Below the pieces are notes generated by a model. The model was not told where the DNA came from and did no database searches. It saw only the letters and a program-made list of their open reading frames with translations. A program made the position numbers and the translations under genes. Positions 40,662 to 49,984 of a stretch of DNA of 64,000 nucleotides are shown here, in pieces (positions within the stretch are counted from its first letter, which is position 1; each line of letters starts with the position of its first letter). The DNA comes from Streptomyces sp. P3. Lineage in GTDB: Bacteria > Actinomycetota > Actinomycetes > Streptomycetales > Streptomycetaceae. The stretch covers positions 5,659,501 through 5,723,500 of the forward strand of contig JAFEKX020000001.1 of NCBI GenBank assembly GCA_016893485.2, written 5' to 3'.

Positions 40662-41941
40662 CTACCGCGTCCGGCTCACCGCCACCCGATACGCCCCCGC
40701 CGCGTCGACTCCCGTGACCGCGATGCGGACACCCCGTCCGGGTCCCTGAACGTCTCGCCCACTCCGAAGGGCGCGTCCGAGAGTTCGGCCTGGACGTTGG
40801 GGCTGCGGGTGCAGCCGCCGCTGTCGCGGTGGGCGTCGTAGACCTTCACGGGGCCCATGCCCGTGTCGACGTCCGCCTCGACCTTGTAGATCAGGACGCC
40901 GGGGCGGCACACCGCCTCGTCGTTGCCGTCGCGGGTGCGGAGTTCGAGGGCGTAGCCGGTGCGGCGGTCGAGGGGACGAAGACCAGGCGGGTGCCGTCGC
41001 CGCCGGGCCGCTCCAGCGGGGTCAGGGTGTACTGCGTGGTGCCCGGGGTGCGCGCGCAGTTGACCTGGGACGGGTCGAGCCAGCCGAGTTTCCACTTGTG
41101 CCAGCCGAGGAAGTCGTTGTTGGCGCCCCAGTCCTCGCTCATGATGTCCCAGTGGCCGACCGCGCCCCCGCCCTCCTGGGTGTAGAGGTCGGGGAGGCCG
41201 AAGACATGGCCGTTCTCGTGGGGAGGACGCGGTAGCCGGTCTGGGAGTACGAGCCGGAGCCGTCGTCCTGGCGGGAGTACACGAAGGAGGCGTTGGAGAC
41301 CGGGACGCCGTCCGCGACCGGGGCCTCCGTGTTCCCCGCGAACGTCACCGACAGGACCGTGTCCAGGGCGGAGGGGCCCGCGTTTGGGGTGACCAGGACG
41401 TTCAGGAGGTCGTACTGCCGGAAGTCCACCGTCGGGTCGGCCGCGGCCACGATGTCCCGGACGAGCTGCCGGTACCCGGGGTCGAAGGGCGCGCCGCGCT
41501 CTATGCCGTAGGACCGGAAGGGCTTGGGCATGCGGAGCCAGTGGTCGACCGGGGTCTCGGGGCGGTAGTCGAGGCGGCCGTACGAGCTGGTGGCGAACCA
41601 CTCCTGGGTCTTGGGAAGAACTCGCGGTACCGGTCCATGGCGCTGCCCTCGCCGGGCGCGTCGGAGAAGTCGACCATCAGGGTCAGGGCGTGGACCGTGC
41701 CGGTGGAGCGGGAGTAGCCGCCGGGGGTGGGGATGCCCTCGGACATCTGGACGTCCAGCGGGCCGTTGATCATGCAGGGGGCGAGTGCGGAGGTGCGGGC
41801 CAGTGCGACCGGGCCCGCCGCCGTCATGGCGCCCGGGGTGAAGCGTTCCGTACCGGCCGAGGTGCTGACCGCGAGGGTCAGGACGGTCACGGACGCGAGG
41901 GCGGCCACGCGGCGCGGGCGTATCCGACGGCTGGGCTGCAT
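40662..41941 (-). CDS. Secreted M6-family metalloprotease (immune inhibitor A-like)
   Basis: About 427 residues. The signal peptide is RRVAALASVTVLTLAVSTSAG. An M6 propeptide/catalytic region follows (TVHALTLMVDFSDAPGEG, WFATSSYGRLDYRPE), then the zinc site HENGHVFGLPDLY (HExxH) and GHWDIMSEDWGANN. The C-terminal beta domain contains LELRTRDGNDEAVCRPGVLIYKVEADVDTG. Breaks near 41615, 41222, 40975 and 40725. It ends at TAG 40662. A perfect CRP-type half-site pair lies 185 bp upstream. Confidence 0.87.
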
Positions 41942-42122
41942 GCAGGGACCCTTCGCGCCAACGGCAGCCGCCGGTCTCCGACTGCACCCTTTCGATCACC
42001 CTGTGTCGACTCCCGTGCGGGGCGCGCTGGAGGAGACCGACCGTGTGTTTCTCGCTGGTAGGGGGCCGAACGGGGAGCCCGGACGGCCGGTGCGCGGAGA
42101 TCCAAACCGGCAATCCGGCGAA

Positions 42123-42138
42123 TGTGACTCAGGTCACA
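42123..42138. promoter_or_regulatory. Perfect CRP-consensus palindrome TGTGA-N6-TCACA
   Basis: TGTGACTCAGGTCACA lies between the M6 protease gene (minus, start 41941) and the TetR gene (plus, start 42260). Streptomyces Crp recognises GTGnnnnnnGnCAC, which this also fits. Confidence 0.6.
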
Positions 42139-42175
42139 TCGAAAGAATCGCGGAGGCGGAAATAACCGGGGAGCG

Positions 42176-42214
42176 TCTCCCCGTTTAGCCATGTGTCCGA
42201 GCGAAACGGGGAGA
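42176..42214. promoter_or_regulatory. Inverted repeat, candidate TetR operator
   Basis: TCTCCCCGTTT ... AAACGGGGAGA, 11-bp perfect arms with a 17-nt spacer, 46 bp before the TetR start. Confidence 0.6.
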
Positions 42215-42259
42215 GCCTCCCGGATCGCCTCAGTAGTCCAAGACCTTCAGGAGCATGCC

Positions 42260-42905
42260 GTGACGACCGCGACCCCCGTACAGCGAAAGGTGACCCGGCC
42301 CCGTGCCGACGCTTTGCGCAACCGGGAGCGGGTCGTCACCGCCGCCCGCGAGATGTTCGTCGAGTTCGGCCCCGATGTGCCGCTCGACGAGATCGCCCGC
42401 CGGGCCGGCGTCGGCAACGCCACGCTCTACCGCAATTTCCCTGACCGCGACGCCCTCGTCCGCGAGGTAGTGGTCTCGGTCATGGACCGTACGTCGGAGG
42501 CCGCCGAGCAGGCGCTCACCGAGACCGGCGACGCCTTCGCCGCTCTGGAGCGCTTCGTGCACGTGTCCGCCGACGAACGGATCAGCGCGCTGTGCCCGAT
42601 GATCTCCAGCACGTTCGACCAGTTCCACCCCGGATCTGGAAGCCGCGCGCGAGCGGGTCGAGCAGCTCATCGACGAGGTCATGGACAGGGCCAGGAGGTC
42701 CGGACAGCTCCGCACCGACGTGGGTGTCGGTGACGTGATGGTGGCCGTGGCCCAGCTCAGCCGGCCCCCGGCCGGCACCGGTTGCCTCAGCGCCGACCGC
42801 TTCGTACACCGACACCTGCAGCTGTTCCTGGACGGACTGCGGGCCCCGGCCCGCTCGGTCCTGCCCGGTACGGCCGCGACGATGGAGGATCTCCGGCAGC
42901 CCTGA
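42260..42905 (+). CDS. TetR-family regulator of the adjacent DHA2 transporter
   Basis: About 215 residues. The N-terminal TetR helix-turn-helix is RERVVTAAREMFVEFGPDVPLDEIARRAGVGNATLYRNFPDRDALVREV. The C-terminal ligand domain includes ALERFVHVSADERISALCPMI and LEAARERVEQLIDEVM. One base is off near 42635 (TFDQFHPDLEAAR). The start GTG 42260 has AGGAG. It is followed on the same strand by an MFS transporter with 150 bp between, and is preceded by an inverted repeat. Confidence 0.9.
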
Positions 42906-43057
42906 CCGATCAGTTCAGAGCGTCACGCCAGTCTCAACAACAAGCACCGGCTCTCGTCCCGCAGCGACCGCAGAGCGTCGCGGCGCAGGACGAGCCGTCC
43001 CCGAACACGTCCTTCTTCCGAATTTTTCCGTCACGAAGTCCCGAAGTGGGTACCACC

Positions 43058-44620
43058 ATGTCTGAAACAGCTCGAAGCGCTCCAAGCGCTCTCGACAAGG
43101 CCGCCGAGGCCGCCGAGCACGAAGCCCATTCCAACCGCTGGAAGGCGCTCGCGTTCATCGCGCTCGCCCAGCTGATGGTCGTGCTCGACGCGACCATCGT
43201 GAACATCGCCCTCCCGTCCGCCCAGACCGACCTGGGCATCTCCGACGGCAACCGCCAGTGGGTCGTCACGGCCTACGCGCTCGCCTTCGGTGGACTCCTC
43301 CTCTTCGGTGGCCGCATAGCCGACCTGTGGGGCCGCAAGCGCGCCTTCGTCGTCGGCCTGACCGGCTTCGCCGCCGCGTCCGCCCTCGGCGGTGTCGCCA
43401 CCACCGGCGCCATGATGTTCGGCGCCCGTGCCCTCCAGGGCGCGTTCGGCGCGCTGCTCGCACCCGCCGCGCTCTCCCTGCTCGCGGTCATGTTCACGGA
43501 CGCCAAGGAACGCGCCAAGGCGTTCGGCATCTACGGCGCGATCGCCGGTGGCGGCGGCGCCGTCGGCTTCATCCTCGGCGGTGTGCTCACCGAGTACCTG
43601 GACTGGCGCTGGACGTTCTTCGTGAACATCCCGTTCGCGATCGTCGCCGCGCTCGGCGCGTACTTCGTCATCCGCGAGCCGGCCGGCGGCCGCAACCGCA
43701 ACCCGCTCGACATCCCCGGCGTACTCCTGTCGACCCTCGGCCTGGTCTCGCTGGTCTACGGCTTCACCCGCGCCGAGTCGAACGGCTGGGGCGACTCGTC
43801 CACCATCGCGCTCTTCATCGCCTCCGCGGTCCTGCTGGTCTCGTTCGTCATCGTCGAGTCCAAGGTCAAGGCCCCGCTGCTGCCCCTGCGCGTGATCACC
43901 GACCGCAACCGCGGCGGTATCTACCTCTCGCTCGGCATCGCCATCATCGCGATGTTCGGCACGTTCCTCTTCCTCACCTACTACCTGCAGGTCGTGAAGG
44001 GCTTCTCGCCCATCAAGACCGGCTTCGCCTTCATGCCGATGATCGTCGGCATGATGGTCGGCTCGACCCAGATCGGCACCCGGCTGATGACCCGCCTGCC
44101 GGCCCGTCTGCTGATGGGCCCCGGCTTCCTGGTCGCCGCGGTCGGCATGCTCCTGATGACGCAGCTGGAGATCGGCTCGTCGTACGCCTCGATCATCCTG
44201 CCCGCGATGCTGCTGCTCGGTCTCGGCATGGGTACGGCGTTCATGCCGGCCATGTCCCTGGCCACCCTGGGCGTCGAGCCCCGGGACGCGGGTGTCGCCT
44301 CCGCGATGGTCAACACCTCGCAGCAGGTGGGCGGCGCGATCGGTACGGCCCTGCTGAACACGATCGCCGCGTCCGCGACGACCGCGTACATCAAGGACCA
44401 CATCGCCGGTGCGGGCACCTCCAAGACCCAGCAGCAGCTCGTCGCGCTGCAGGGCCAGGTGCACGGCTACACCAACGCCATCTGGTTCGCCGTCGGCATG
44501 CTGGTGACGGCCGCCGTGATCGTCTCGGTGCTCGTCAACGCCGGCAAGCAGGGTTCCGACCCGGTCGCCTCCGGTGACGACGTCGAGGACGACTTCAAGA
44601 TCCCGGTCGTCGCCCACTGA
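43058..44620 (+). CDS. DHA2-family MFS drug transporter (EmrB/QacA type)
   Basis: Intact 520-residue protein with 14 predicted helices. Motif D1-like LAQLMVVLDATIVNIALPS, motif A GGRIADLWGRKRAF and motif C-like GGAVGFILGGVLTEYLDWRWTFFVNIPFAIVA are typical of proton-driven multidrug exporters. The N-terminal 25 residues and the acidic C-terminal tail (DPVASGDDVEDDFK) are cytoplasmic. Its codon use is strongly biased and it is free of the frameshifts seen elsewhere. Probably controlled by the upstream TetR protein. Confidence 0.95.
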   Translation: MSETARSAPSALDKAAEAAEHEAHSNRWKALAFIALAQLMVVLDATIVNIALPSAQTDLGISDGNRQWVVTAYALAFGGLLLFGGRIADLWGRKRAFVVGLTGFAAASALGGVATTGAMMFGARALQGAFGALLAPAALSLLAVMFTDAKERAKAFGIYGAIAGGGGAVGFILGGVLTEYLDWRWTFFVNIPFAIVAALGAYFVIREPAGGRNRNPLDIPGVLLSTLGLVSLVYGFTRAESNGWGDSSTIALFIASAVLLVSFVIVESKVKAPLLPLRVITDRNRGGIYLSLGIAIIAMFGTFLFLTYYLQVVKGFSPIKTGFAFMPMIVGMMVGSTQIGTRLMTRLPARLLMGPGFLVAAVGMLLMTQLEIGSSYASIILPAMLLLGLGMGTAFMPAMSLATLGVEPRDAGVASAMVNTSQQVGGAIGTALLNTIAASATTAYIKDHIAGAGTSKTQQQLVALQGQVHGYTNAIWFAVGMLVTAAVIVSVLVNAGKQGSDPVASGDDVEDDFKIPVVAH

Positions 44621-44731
44621 CGACGCCCGGCCGGTCGTACCCCCTTCGCACCATCCGTGCCTACGGGGAAGGGGACGCCCCGTAGGTACGACTCCCAGGA
44701 ACTGCCCTGGTTCTCCGTTGAGTTGAGCGGC

Positions 44732-45242
44732 TCAGCGGAGCCAGGGCAGATCCGCACCCGCTTCGTTCGGCTGAAGTCCCTCGGCGACGATCTCCATGAT
44801 CTCGCCGAGGGACTTCTGCTGTTCCGGGGTCAGCCGCTCGAACAGCGCCTGCCGTACGGCGGTCACATGGCCCGGCGCGGTCCGGCTGAGGACGCCGTGG
44901 CCGTCGTCGGTCAGCACCGCGAACTGGCCGCGCTTGTCGGAGGGACAGTCCTCGCGGCGCACCCACCCGTTCTTCTCCAGCCGCGCGATCGCGTGCGAGA
45001 CGGGAGCGGGTGATCTTCGCGTTCTTGGCCAGCTCGGTCATCCGCAGCCGGCGGTCCGGGGACTCGGCGAGCTGCACGAGCAGGCCGTAGTAGATGTGCG
45101 GCATGCCCGCGTCCCGCTGGAGCTGGCGGTCCAGGTGGTCCTCCAGGAGGGTGCTGGCGTGCATGTAGAAGCGCCAGACGCGCTGCTCCTCGGCGGTGAG
45201 CCAGCGGGCTTCAGCGGGTGCGGGTGCGGATGCCGTGTTCAT
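44732..45242 (-). CDS. MarR-family regulator
   Basis: About 170 residues. The winged helix spans AGMPHIYYGLLVQLAESPDRRLRMTELAKNAKITRSRLSHAIARLEKNGWVRREDCPSDKRG; the rest is a helical dimerisation region (VRQALFERLTPEQQKSLGEIM). One base is off near 45003. ATG 45242 is chosen; an upstream ATG at 45281 would add 13 residues. Divergent from the dioxygenase gene, with paired CTTCAAG motifs between. Confidence 0.92.
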
Positions 45243-45265
45243 GCACCCACTGTACGAGAAGGCTC

Positions 45266-45322
45266 CTTGAAGGTTAAACAAACGAGGCGTAAGCTCTGAC
45301 CCAGGAAGTTTGAGACTTCAAG
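45266..45322. promoter_or_regulatory. Two inverted GTTT-n-CTTCAAG motifs, candidate MarR sites
   Basis: GTTTAACCTTCAAG (minus strand, 45279-45266) and GTTTGAGACTTCAAG (plus, 45308-45322) face each other in the divergent MarR/dioxygenase promoter. Confidence 0.55.
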
Positions 45323-45352
45323 CATCGAGTTCGATCCTGGGGAGTGACCGTC

Positions 45353-46153
45353 ATGTCCACCGCCGCACCGGAGCGCATGCCCGCCCTGTACCTCAGCCAC
45401 GGCGCCCCGCCCCTCGCGGACGACCCGATCTGGCCCGGCGAACTCGCCGCCTGGTCCGCCGGCCTCCCCCGCCCCAAGGCCATCCTCATGGTCTCCGCCC
45501 ACTGGGAGGAGGCCCCCTCGCCCTCGGCGCGGTCGACCCCGTCCCCCTGGTCTACGACTTCTGGGGCTTCCCCGAGCACTACTACCAGGTCCGCTACGAC
45601 GCCCCCGGCGCCCCTGAACTCGCCGAGTCCGTACGGAAGTTGCTGCGCGCCCCGGCATCCCCGTCCAGGACGTCCCGGACCGCGGCCTCGACCACGGGGC
45701 GTACGTCCCGCTCGTCGAGATGTTCCCGGCCGCCGACATCCCCGTCCTCCAGGTGTCGATGCCGACCCTCGACCCCGCCAAGCTGATGGACATCGGCCGC
45801 AAGCTCGCCCCGCTGCGCGACGAGGGCGTCCTGATCGTCGGCTCCGGCTTCTTCACCCACAACCTCGCCGCCCTGCGCCACACCGGCGGGGAGTGCCCAC
45901 CTGGTCCTCCGAGTTCGACGACTGGGGCAGGAGGGCGCTGGAGTCCCGCGACTGGGACGGCCTGCTCGACTTCCTCCACAAGGCCCCGGCCGGGCGTTAC
46001 GCCCACCCGCGCACCGAGCACTTCGCCCCGCTGTTCGTCGCCATGGGCGCGGCGGAGGCGGGCGGCGAGCTGGACGCGCGGGAGTCGGTGAACCCGTCCG
46101 TGATCGACGGGTTCTGGATGGGGATGGCGAAGCGGTCGGTGCAGTTCGGCTGA
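45353..46153 (+). CDS. Class III extradiol ring-cleavage dioxygenase (DODA/LigB-like)
   Basis: About 267 residues. The metal-binding histidines are in LYLSHGAPPLADD and MVSAHWEEAP, with DHGAYVPLVEMFP and HPRTEHFAPLFVAMGAA; this is the DODA-type open fold. It cleaves catecholic rings, with Fe or Zn; the substrate is unknown. Breaks near 45525, 45655 and 45895, one base each. The start ATG 45353 follows GGGGAG; GTG 45344 is an alternative. Likely repressed by the divergent MarR protein. Confidence 0.9.
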   Translation: MSTAAPERMPALYLSHGAPPLADDPIWPGELAAWSAGLPRPKAILMVSAHWEEAPSPSARSTPSPWSTTSGASPSTTTRSATTPPAPLNSPSPYGSCCAPRHPRPGRPGPRPRPRGVRPARRDVPGRRHPRPPGVDADPRPRQADGHRPQARPAARRGRPDRRLRLLHPQPRRPAPHRRGVPTWSSEFDDWGRRALESRDWDGLLDFLHKAPAGRYAHPRTEHFAPLFVAMGAAEAGGELDARESVNPSVIDGFWMGMAKRSVQFG

Positions 46154-46193
46154 GGCCGGGACGGCGGGCGCGTGCCCTTCCCCGCGGGAAGGG

Positions 46194-46724
46194 CTACAGC
46201 TCCTTCTCGTACCAGGCGACATCCCAGTAGCGGCCGAATTTGCGGCCCACCTCCCGGTAGGTGCCGACATGCCGGAACCCGAAGCGTTCATGCAGCCGCG
46301 TGGACGCTTCGTTGGGCTGTGCGATGCCCGCGTACGCCCGGTGCACGTCCTCGTCCGCCAGGGACGCGAACAGGTCCTCGTAGAGCAGTGTCCCGATGCC
46401 CCGGCCACCCGCGTCCGGGGCGAGGTAGACCGTGACCTCGACCGAGGTCGAGTAGGTGGGCTTCGCCCGGTAAGGGCTGGATGTGGCGTAGCCGAGGATT
46501 CGCTGTGAGTTTCCTTGGAAGGTCCCGTCCGCGGCAACCTTCAGCCGGTATGGGCCGTCTTCAGGGTGGGAGAGCAGCCAGGGGCGGCGCTCCTCCGGCG
46601 TGAAGGGGGCGGTGTCGAAGGTGATCGGGGTCTCGCGTACGTAGTGGTTGTAGATGGCGGTGAGGGCATCGAGGTCACCCTCGACTCCCGACCTGACCTG
46701 CACCTCTGCGCGTTCCGACGGCAT
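46194..46724 (-). CDS. GNAT acetyltransferase (phosphinothricin acetyltransferase-like)
   Basis: Intact 176-residue GNAT. It has the N-terminal VRSGVEGDLDALTAIYNHYVRETPITFDTAPF and the acetyl-CoA loop LAPDAGGRGIGTLLYEDLF, then IAQPNEASTRLHERFGFRHVGTYREVGRKFGRYWDVAWYEKEL. This matches the Pat/Bar and methionine-sulfoximine acetyltransferase group. The start at 46724 is divergent from hrdD. Confidence 0.92.
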   Translation of the reverse strand: MPSERAEVQVRSGVEGDLDALTAIYNHYVRETPITFDTAPFTPEERRPWLLSHPEDGPYRLKVAADGTFQGNSQRILGYATSSPYRAKPTYSTSVEVTVYLAPDAGGRGIGTLLYEDLFASLADEDVHRAYAGIAQPNEASTRLHERFGFRHVGTYREVGRKFGRYWDVAWYEKEL

Positions 46725-46783
46725 CGCGACCCCCTTGTGGCCGGACAGGGTACTGCAAGATCAGAAAAATAGGGGAGCGGGTT

Positions 46784-46810
46784 GGGAATTCTGTCCGGAT
46801 TCCAGTCGTT
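46784..46810 (+). promoter_or_regulatory. SigR/SigE-type promoter of hrdD
   Basis: GGGAAT at 46784-46789, 18-nt spacer, then GTT at 46808-46810. This is the ECF sigma-R consensus (GGAAT-N18/19-GTT), 85 bp before the hrdD start. hrdD is a known sigma-R/sigma-E target in S. coelicolor (established). Confidence 0.65.
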
Positions 46811-46894
46811 GTTTCCATCAGATGCAGGGCACATGAGAAGAGTGCCAGAGCATCGGACGAACACCTGCTGACCTACCATCGCAAGGGAGCACGC

Positions 46895-47892
46895 ATGGCA
46901 ACCCGTGCCGTCGCCCGTCGTAAGTCCGCCACCGGCGAGACCTCCGGCGTGGCGCGCAGTGTTCGCGCCCATGGCGGCGAGATCGCCGACCGCGACCTGG
47001 TCGGCATGTATCTCGACGAAATCGCGCGGACACCGCTACTCGACGCCGCAAAGGAAGTCGAGCTCTCGCAGACCATCGAAGCGGGCGTGTTCGCGCGCCA
47101 GGTTCTCGAGGGCGAGGAGAAGTCCCAGGCGGACGCCTCCCGCGCCGAGCTCGAGGCCCTGGTCGCCGAAGGGGAGCGTGCCAAGGACGTCTTCATCCGT
47201 TCCAACCTCCGCCTGGTCGTGGCCGTGGCCCGCCGTTACCCCCGTAGCGGCCTCCCCTCCTCGACCTGATCCAGGAGGGCAACGCGGGCCTGGTCCGCGC
47301 CGTCGAGAAGTTCGACTACCGCAAGGGCTTCAAGTTCTCGACGTACGCGACCTGGTGGATCCGCCAGGCCATCACCCGCTCCATCGCCGACCAGTCCCGG
47401 ACCATCCGGCTCCCCGTCCACCTCGTGGAGGAGCTGGGCCGGATCCGCCGAGTCCAGCGCGAGTTCAACCGTAAGAACGGCCGGGAGCCCGAGCACGCGG
47501 AGATCGCCGCGGAGCTGGACTCGACACCGGAGCGCGTGACCGACGTGCTGGACTGGGCACGTGACCCGGTCTCGCTGAACATGTCGGTGGACGACGACGG
47601 CGACACCCAGTTCGGTGACCTCCTGGAGGACACCTCCGCGGTCTCGCCCGAGCAGTCCGTCATGACCCTGCTGCGCAGCGAGGAGCTGGACGACCTGATC
47701 GGCCGGCTCGACCAGCGCACGGCGTCCATCATCAAGATGCGCTACGGCATCGAGGACGGCCGTGAGCGGACGCTGACGGAGGTCGGCAAGGAGCACGGGC
47801 TGACCCGGGAGCGAATCCGGCAGATCGAGAAGCACGCGCTGCTGGAGCTGAAGAAGCTGGCCAGTCAGACCGGGTTCGACGCGGCGGCGTGA
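46895..47892 (+). CDS. hrdD: Group 2 primary-like sigma factor (HrdD)
   Basis: RNA polymerase sigma-70 family, about 332 residues. Region 1.2 contains DRDLVGMYLDEIARTPLLDAAKEVELSQ. Region 2 has RSNLRLVVAVARRY, LLDLIQEGNAGLVRAVEKFDY and KFSTYATWWIRQAITR. Regions 3 and 4 contain RLPVHLVEEL, and LTRERIRQIEKHALLEL near the C-terminus (helix-turn-helix for -35). The N-terminus MATRAVARRKSATGE and the length suit HrdD rather than HrdB. One base is missing near 47255 (SGLPLLDLIQ). The start ATG has AAGGGAG. Confidence 0.9.
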
Positions 47893-48067
47893 GCGGGGCG
47901 CTGCCTCGCGGCGCTGCCGGCCTCGCCAACTATGGCTGTGTAACGCCGCTTCAACCTCAGGGGCCCAGGGAACAAGACTCCAGGGCCCAGGAGTTGGGGC
48001 CCGGGGTACGCCCCCGAGACCCCACGAGCCAAGTCCCGACGCAATCCCCCGGCGCCGGGACTCTCCG

Positions 48068-48116
48068 GAACCGGGCTTCGGCGCCTACCCCCAGGCGCCG
48101 GGGCCCGGTTCTTTCT
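48068..48116 (+). terminator. Terminator downstream of hrdD (intergenic 47893-48211)
   Basis: GAACCGGGC and GGCGCCT pair with AGGCGCC and GCCCGGTTC, followed by TTTCT. It is the only clear element besides the operator in this 319-bp gap. Confidence 0.75.
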
Positions 48117-48176
48117 GTCCGGGCATGCTTGGATGGCGGGGCACCCCGTACCTGAACACCGGGGTGGCCCGCCGAA

Positions 48177-48191
48177 TGGCAGATTGTGCCA
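48177..48191. promoter_or_regulatory. Palindrome TGGCA-N5-TGCCA before TetR gene
   Basis: Perfect 5-bp arms, 20 bp upstream of the start; a likely autoregulatory operator. Confidence 0.5.
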
Positions 48192-48211
48192 CAGAGGCAT
48201 AGCCTGCCGAT

Positions 48212-48944
48212 GTGAGCAGCCCCACCCCAGCACCGGATTCCGCCTCCGCACCGCACTCCCGCCCCCTCCCCGTCCGCCCCTGCTCTCGCTGACCGAGCGG
48301 CGCAAGGCCGAGACCCGGATGGAGATCGCCCGGGCGGCGGCCGGACTCTTCGTGAGACACGGGCTGCGTGCCACCCGCGCCGAGGACATCGCCCAGTCCG
48401 CCGGCATCGCCCCGCGCACGTTCTACCGCTACTTCGCCACCAAGGAAGAGGCCGTCGCCCCGCTCTACGCGGCCGGCGCCCAGCGCTGGGCGGAGGCCGT
48501 CCGCGCGGCCCCGGCCGCCCTGTCGGTGCCGGAGGCCCTGGAACACGGGGCACGCCACACGCTGACCCCGGGGTGGGCGTCTCCGTCAACTCCTGGACCT
48601 GGGTGCGCACCCTGATCGGCATGGCCGACTCCAGCCCCGCCCTGCGCCGGGTCTGGGCGGAGGTCTGCCAGGCCTCGGAACGGACCCTGGGCGAGGTCAT
48701 CATGGAACGCCTCACCCTCTCCGACGACACCTCCGCCGACCGGACCCCGCCCCCGCCTCCCCGGAGCTGCGCTTCGCCGCCGCCGTGGCAAGTGCCGCCG
48801 TACGCACGGCGGTTGAGGGCTGGGCGGCCCAGGAGGCGCACGGCGGCGCGGCGGCCGGACCGGCCGACATGGCGCTGCGGAACCTGCGGGTGCTACGGGA
48901 CTTCCCTGGGGAGAGTTGGGAGCGGTGGGACCGGACGGGGGTGA
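48212..48944 (+). CDS. TetR-family regulator
   Basis: About 244 residues. The helix-turn-helix is RKAETRMEIARAAAGLFVRHGLRATRAEDIAQSAGIAPRTFYRYFATKEEAVAPLY. The C-terminal part contains VNSWTWVRTLIGMADSSPALRRVWAEVCQASERTL. Breaks near 48283, 48570, 48755 and 48937; at the last, a five-G run read as four gives ACGGGGTGA, the natural stop. The start GTG 48212 lies in an ATG-TG context without strong ribosome site. It is followed by a convergent WYL regulator gene. Confidence 0.88.
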
Positions 48945-48951
48945 GCCCGGC

Positions 48952-49922
48952 TCACGTGTCCCCGCCGCCCGCCCGGATCAGCCGCTCGCCCAACTCCCGT
49001 ACGCATCGGGCCAGTTCCGGCGGCCCCTGCACCGTGAACTCGTACCCCAGCATCGCCAGCCGTACAGCCAGCCAGTCCACCGCGTCGCCGGTCGTCGCGC
49101 GCAGGAGGCAGCTGTCGTCGCCCAGCGGCTCCGGGGCGCCGAGCCAGGCCGGGATGCGGGCCGCCACGGCGTCGGCGGGGGCGGCGAAGGTGACGGTGTA
49201 CTCGTAGGTCTCCTGGCGCCGGTACATGGACTGCCGCAGGTACTCCGCCGCGTTCCCCGTCGGCAGCTCGCGCGGGGTGAACCGCGCCCCGGTGGCGAAG
49301 GGTTGGCTCACCCGGTCCACCCGGAACGTGCGCCAGTCCTCGCGGTCGAGGTCGTAGGCGACGAGGTACCAGCGCCGGCCGGTCGAGACGAGGCGGTACG
49401 GCTCCGTCACGCGGCGGGACTCGGTGCCGTCCCTGGTGCGGTAGGCGAAGCGCAGCCGCTCCTGGCCTGCCACCGTCGAGGCCATCACCGTCAGCGTCTC
49501 GGGGCGATGCTCGCGCCGTCACCACTGGTCAGCGGAGTCGTGGCGGCCTGGAGGGTGGCGACCCGGTGCCGTAGCCGGGAGGGCAGTACCTGCTCCAGCT
49601 TCGCCAGGGCCCGTACGGACGCCTCGTCCACGCCCTCCAGCGCGTGACCGGCGCCCGCGCGCAGGCCGACCGCGATCGCCACCGCCTCCTCGTCGTCCAG
49701 CACCAGCGGGGGCATCGCCTTGCCCGCGACGAGCCGGTAGCCGCCGTCGGAGCCGAGGCTCGCCTGCACGGGGTAGCCGAGTTCGCGCAGCCGGTCGATG
49801 TCCCGGCGGACCGTGCGGCGGGAGACCCCGAGGCGGTCGGCCAGCTCGCCGCCGGGCCACTCGCGAGGCGTCTGGAGGAGGGAGAGGAGCTGGAGGAGCC
49901 GGGCCGGGGTGTCCGTCGTCAT
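48952..49922 (-). CDS. WYL-domain transcriptional regulator (YafY family)
   Basis: About 323 residues. The N-terminal HTH_11 contains RLLQLLSLLQTPREWPGGELADRLGVSRRTVRRDIDRLRELGYPV. The WYL domain contains RRVTEPYRLVSTGRRWYLVAYDLDREDWRTFRVDRV (the W-Y-L core is WYLVAYD). The C-terminal extension is WCX-like. WYL domains sense nucleic acids or small ligands. One base is missing near 49500. Divergent from an MFS gene 62 bp away. Confidence 0.92.
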
Positions 49923-49942
49923 GGGTTCGAGGATGCCGCAGA

Positions 49943-49965
49943 ACTAGGACACGATCTGACCTAGT
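49943..49965. promoter_or_regulatory. Palindrome ACTAGG-N11-CCTAGT in WYL/MFS divergent promoter
   Basis: Perfect 6-bp arms, centred about 31 bp from both starts; candidate WYL-regulator operator. Confidence 0.45.
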
Positions 49966-49984
49966 GGGGTTCTAGCTTCCAGGC

